Shown here: piece by piece, positions 14,968-15,014 of the stretch | Numbering within the stretch: position 1 is the stretch's first letter | How the letters are laid out: each line of letters starts with the position of its first letter | DNA from: JBBDWJ01 sp040902925 | GTDB lineage: Bacteria; Acidobacteriota; Terriglobia; Bryobacterales; UBA6623 | DNA: 15,014 nucleotides | Assembly (NCBI GenBank): GCA_040902925.1 | Contig: JBBDWJ010000282.1 | Span: forward strand, 1-15,014 | Direction of reading: 5' to 3' | Position numbers and translations under genes: made by a program | The notes under the pieces: model-generated | What the model saw: the letters and a program-made list of their open reading frames with translations, nothing else | What the model was told of the DNA's origin: nothing | The model's database searches: none

Positions 14968-15014
14968 CGGGCGCATGGGTAACACTTTATACCGGGCGCC
15001 TGGGTAACACTTTT
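14968..15014. repeat. Tandem 25-bp repeat at the window edge, possible mobile-element end
   Basis: CGGGCGCATGGGTAACACTT starts at 14968 and recurs at 14993 with one change (A to C at position 8). The period is 25 and the second copy is cut by the window end. The shared GGGTAACACTTT core recalls terminal sequences of bacterial insertion sequences, but no transposase is visible here, so the element type is inference. The block begins 67 bases past the ftcD stop. Confidence 0.55.

Overview
The window looks like chromosomal DNA of a GC-rich, free-living heterotrophic bacterium, most likely an acidobacterium of the Bryobacterales/Solibacter type. That placement is inferred from gene content: a membrane Ser/Thr kinase with a TolB/FlgO-like segment and TPRs, a fused 3-dehydroquinate dehydratase–shikimate dehydrogenase, a small RRM protein, a PQQ-like beta-propeller protein, and a stand-alone formimidoyltransferase. 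No rRNA, tRNA, CRISPR array, phage gene or transposase gene was seen.

Layout, left to right. Bases 1-136 are intergenic and carry a copy of a degenerate heptamer repeat. A two-domain beta-oxidation enzyme (FadB/FadJ-like) lies on the minus strand at 137-2293. Divergent to it is a plus-strand pair: an exported PQQ-like beta-propeller protein (2440-3765), overlapping by four bases a small HicB-type protein (3762-3959) that has no HicA partner. Convergent to these is a minus-strand aromatic amino-acid cluster, transcribed aroDE fusion (6177-7727), trpE (4708-6180), trpG (4011-4574). A 302-bp gap holds two inverted copies of the heptamer repeat. Minus-strand genes follow for an exported nucleoside-hydrolase-family protein (8030-9031), a Ser/Thr kinase with sensor-like and TPR domains (9145-11538), and a small RRM RNA-binding protein (11819-12205) with a credible promoter and a structured leader. 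A 453-bp divergent region leads to the plus-strand pair hutI-like (12659-13900) and ftcD (13897-14901), overlapping by ATGA. The window ends inside a tandem 25-bp repeat that resembles the edge of a mobile element.

Function. The aroDE–trpE–trpG run couples two shikimate-pathway steps to the chorismate branch point towards tryptophan (or, through the amidotransferase, folate). The hutI-like/ftcD pair has the order expected for the last steps of histidine degradation to glutamate. However, the HutI homologue has lost most residues that bind metal and substrate while keeping its fold motifs and its translational coupling to ftcD. This looks like a pseudoenzyme or a repurposed amidohydrolase and is the most notable observation here. 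The other points worth checking are the heptamer repeats, the orphan HicB, the RRM gene leader, a probably leaderless nucleoside-hydrolase gene, and the terminal tandem repeat.
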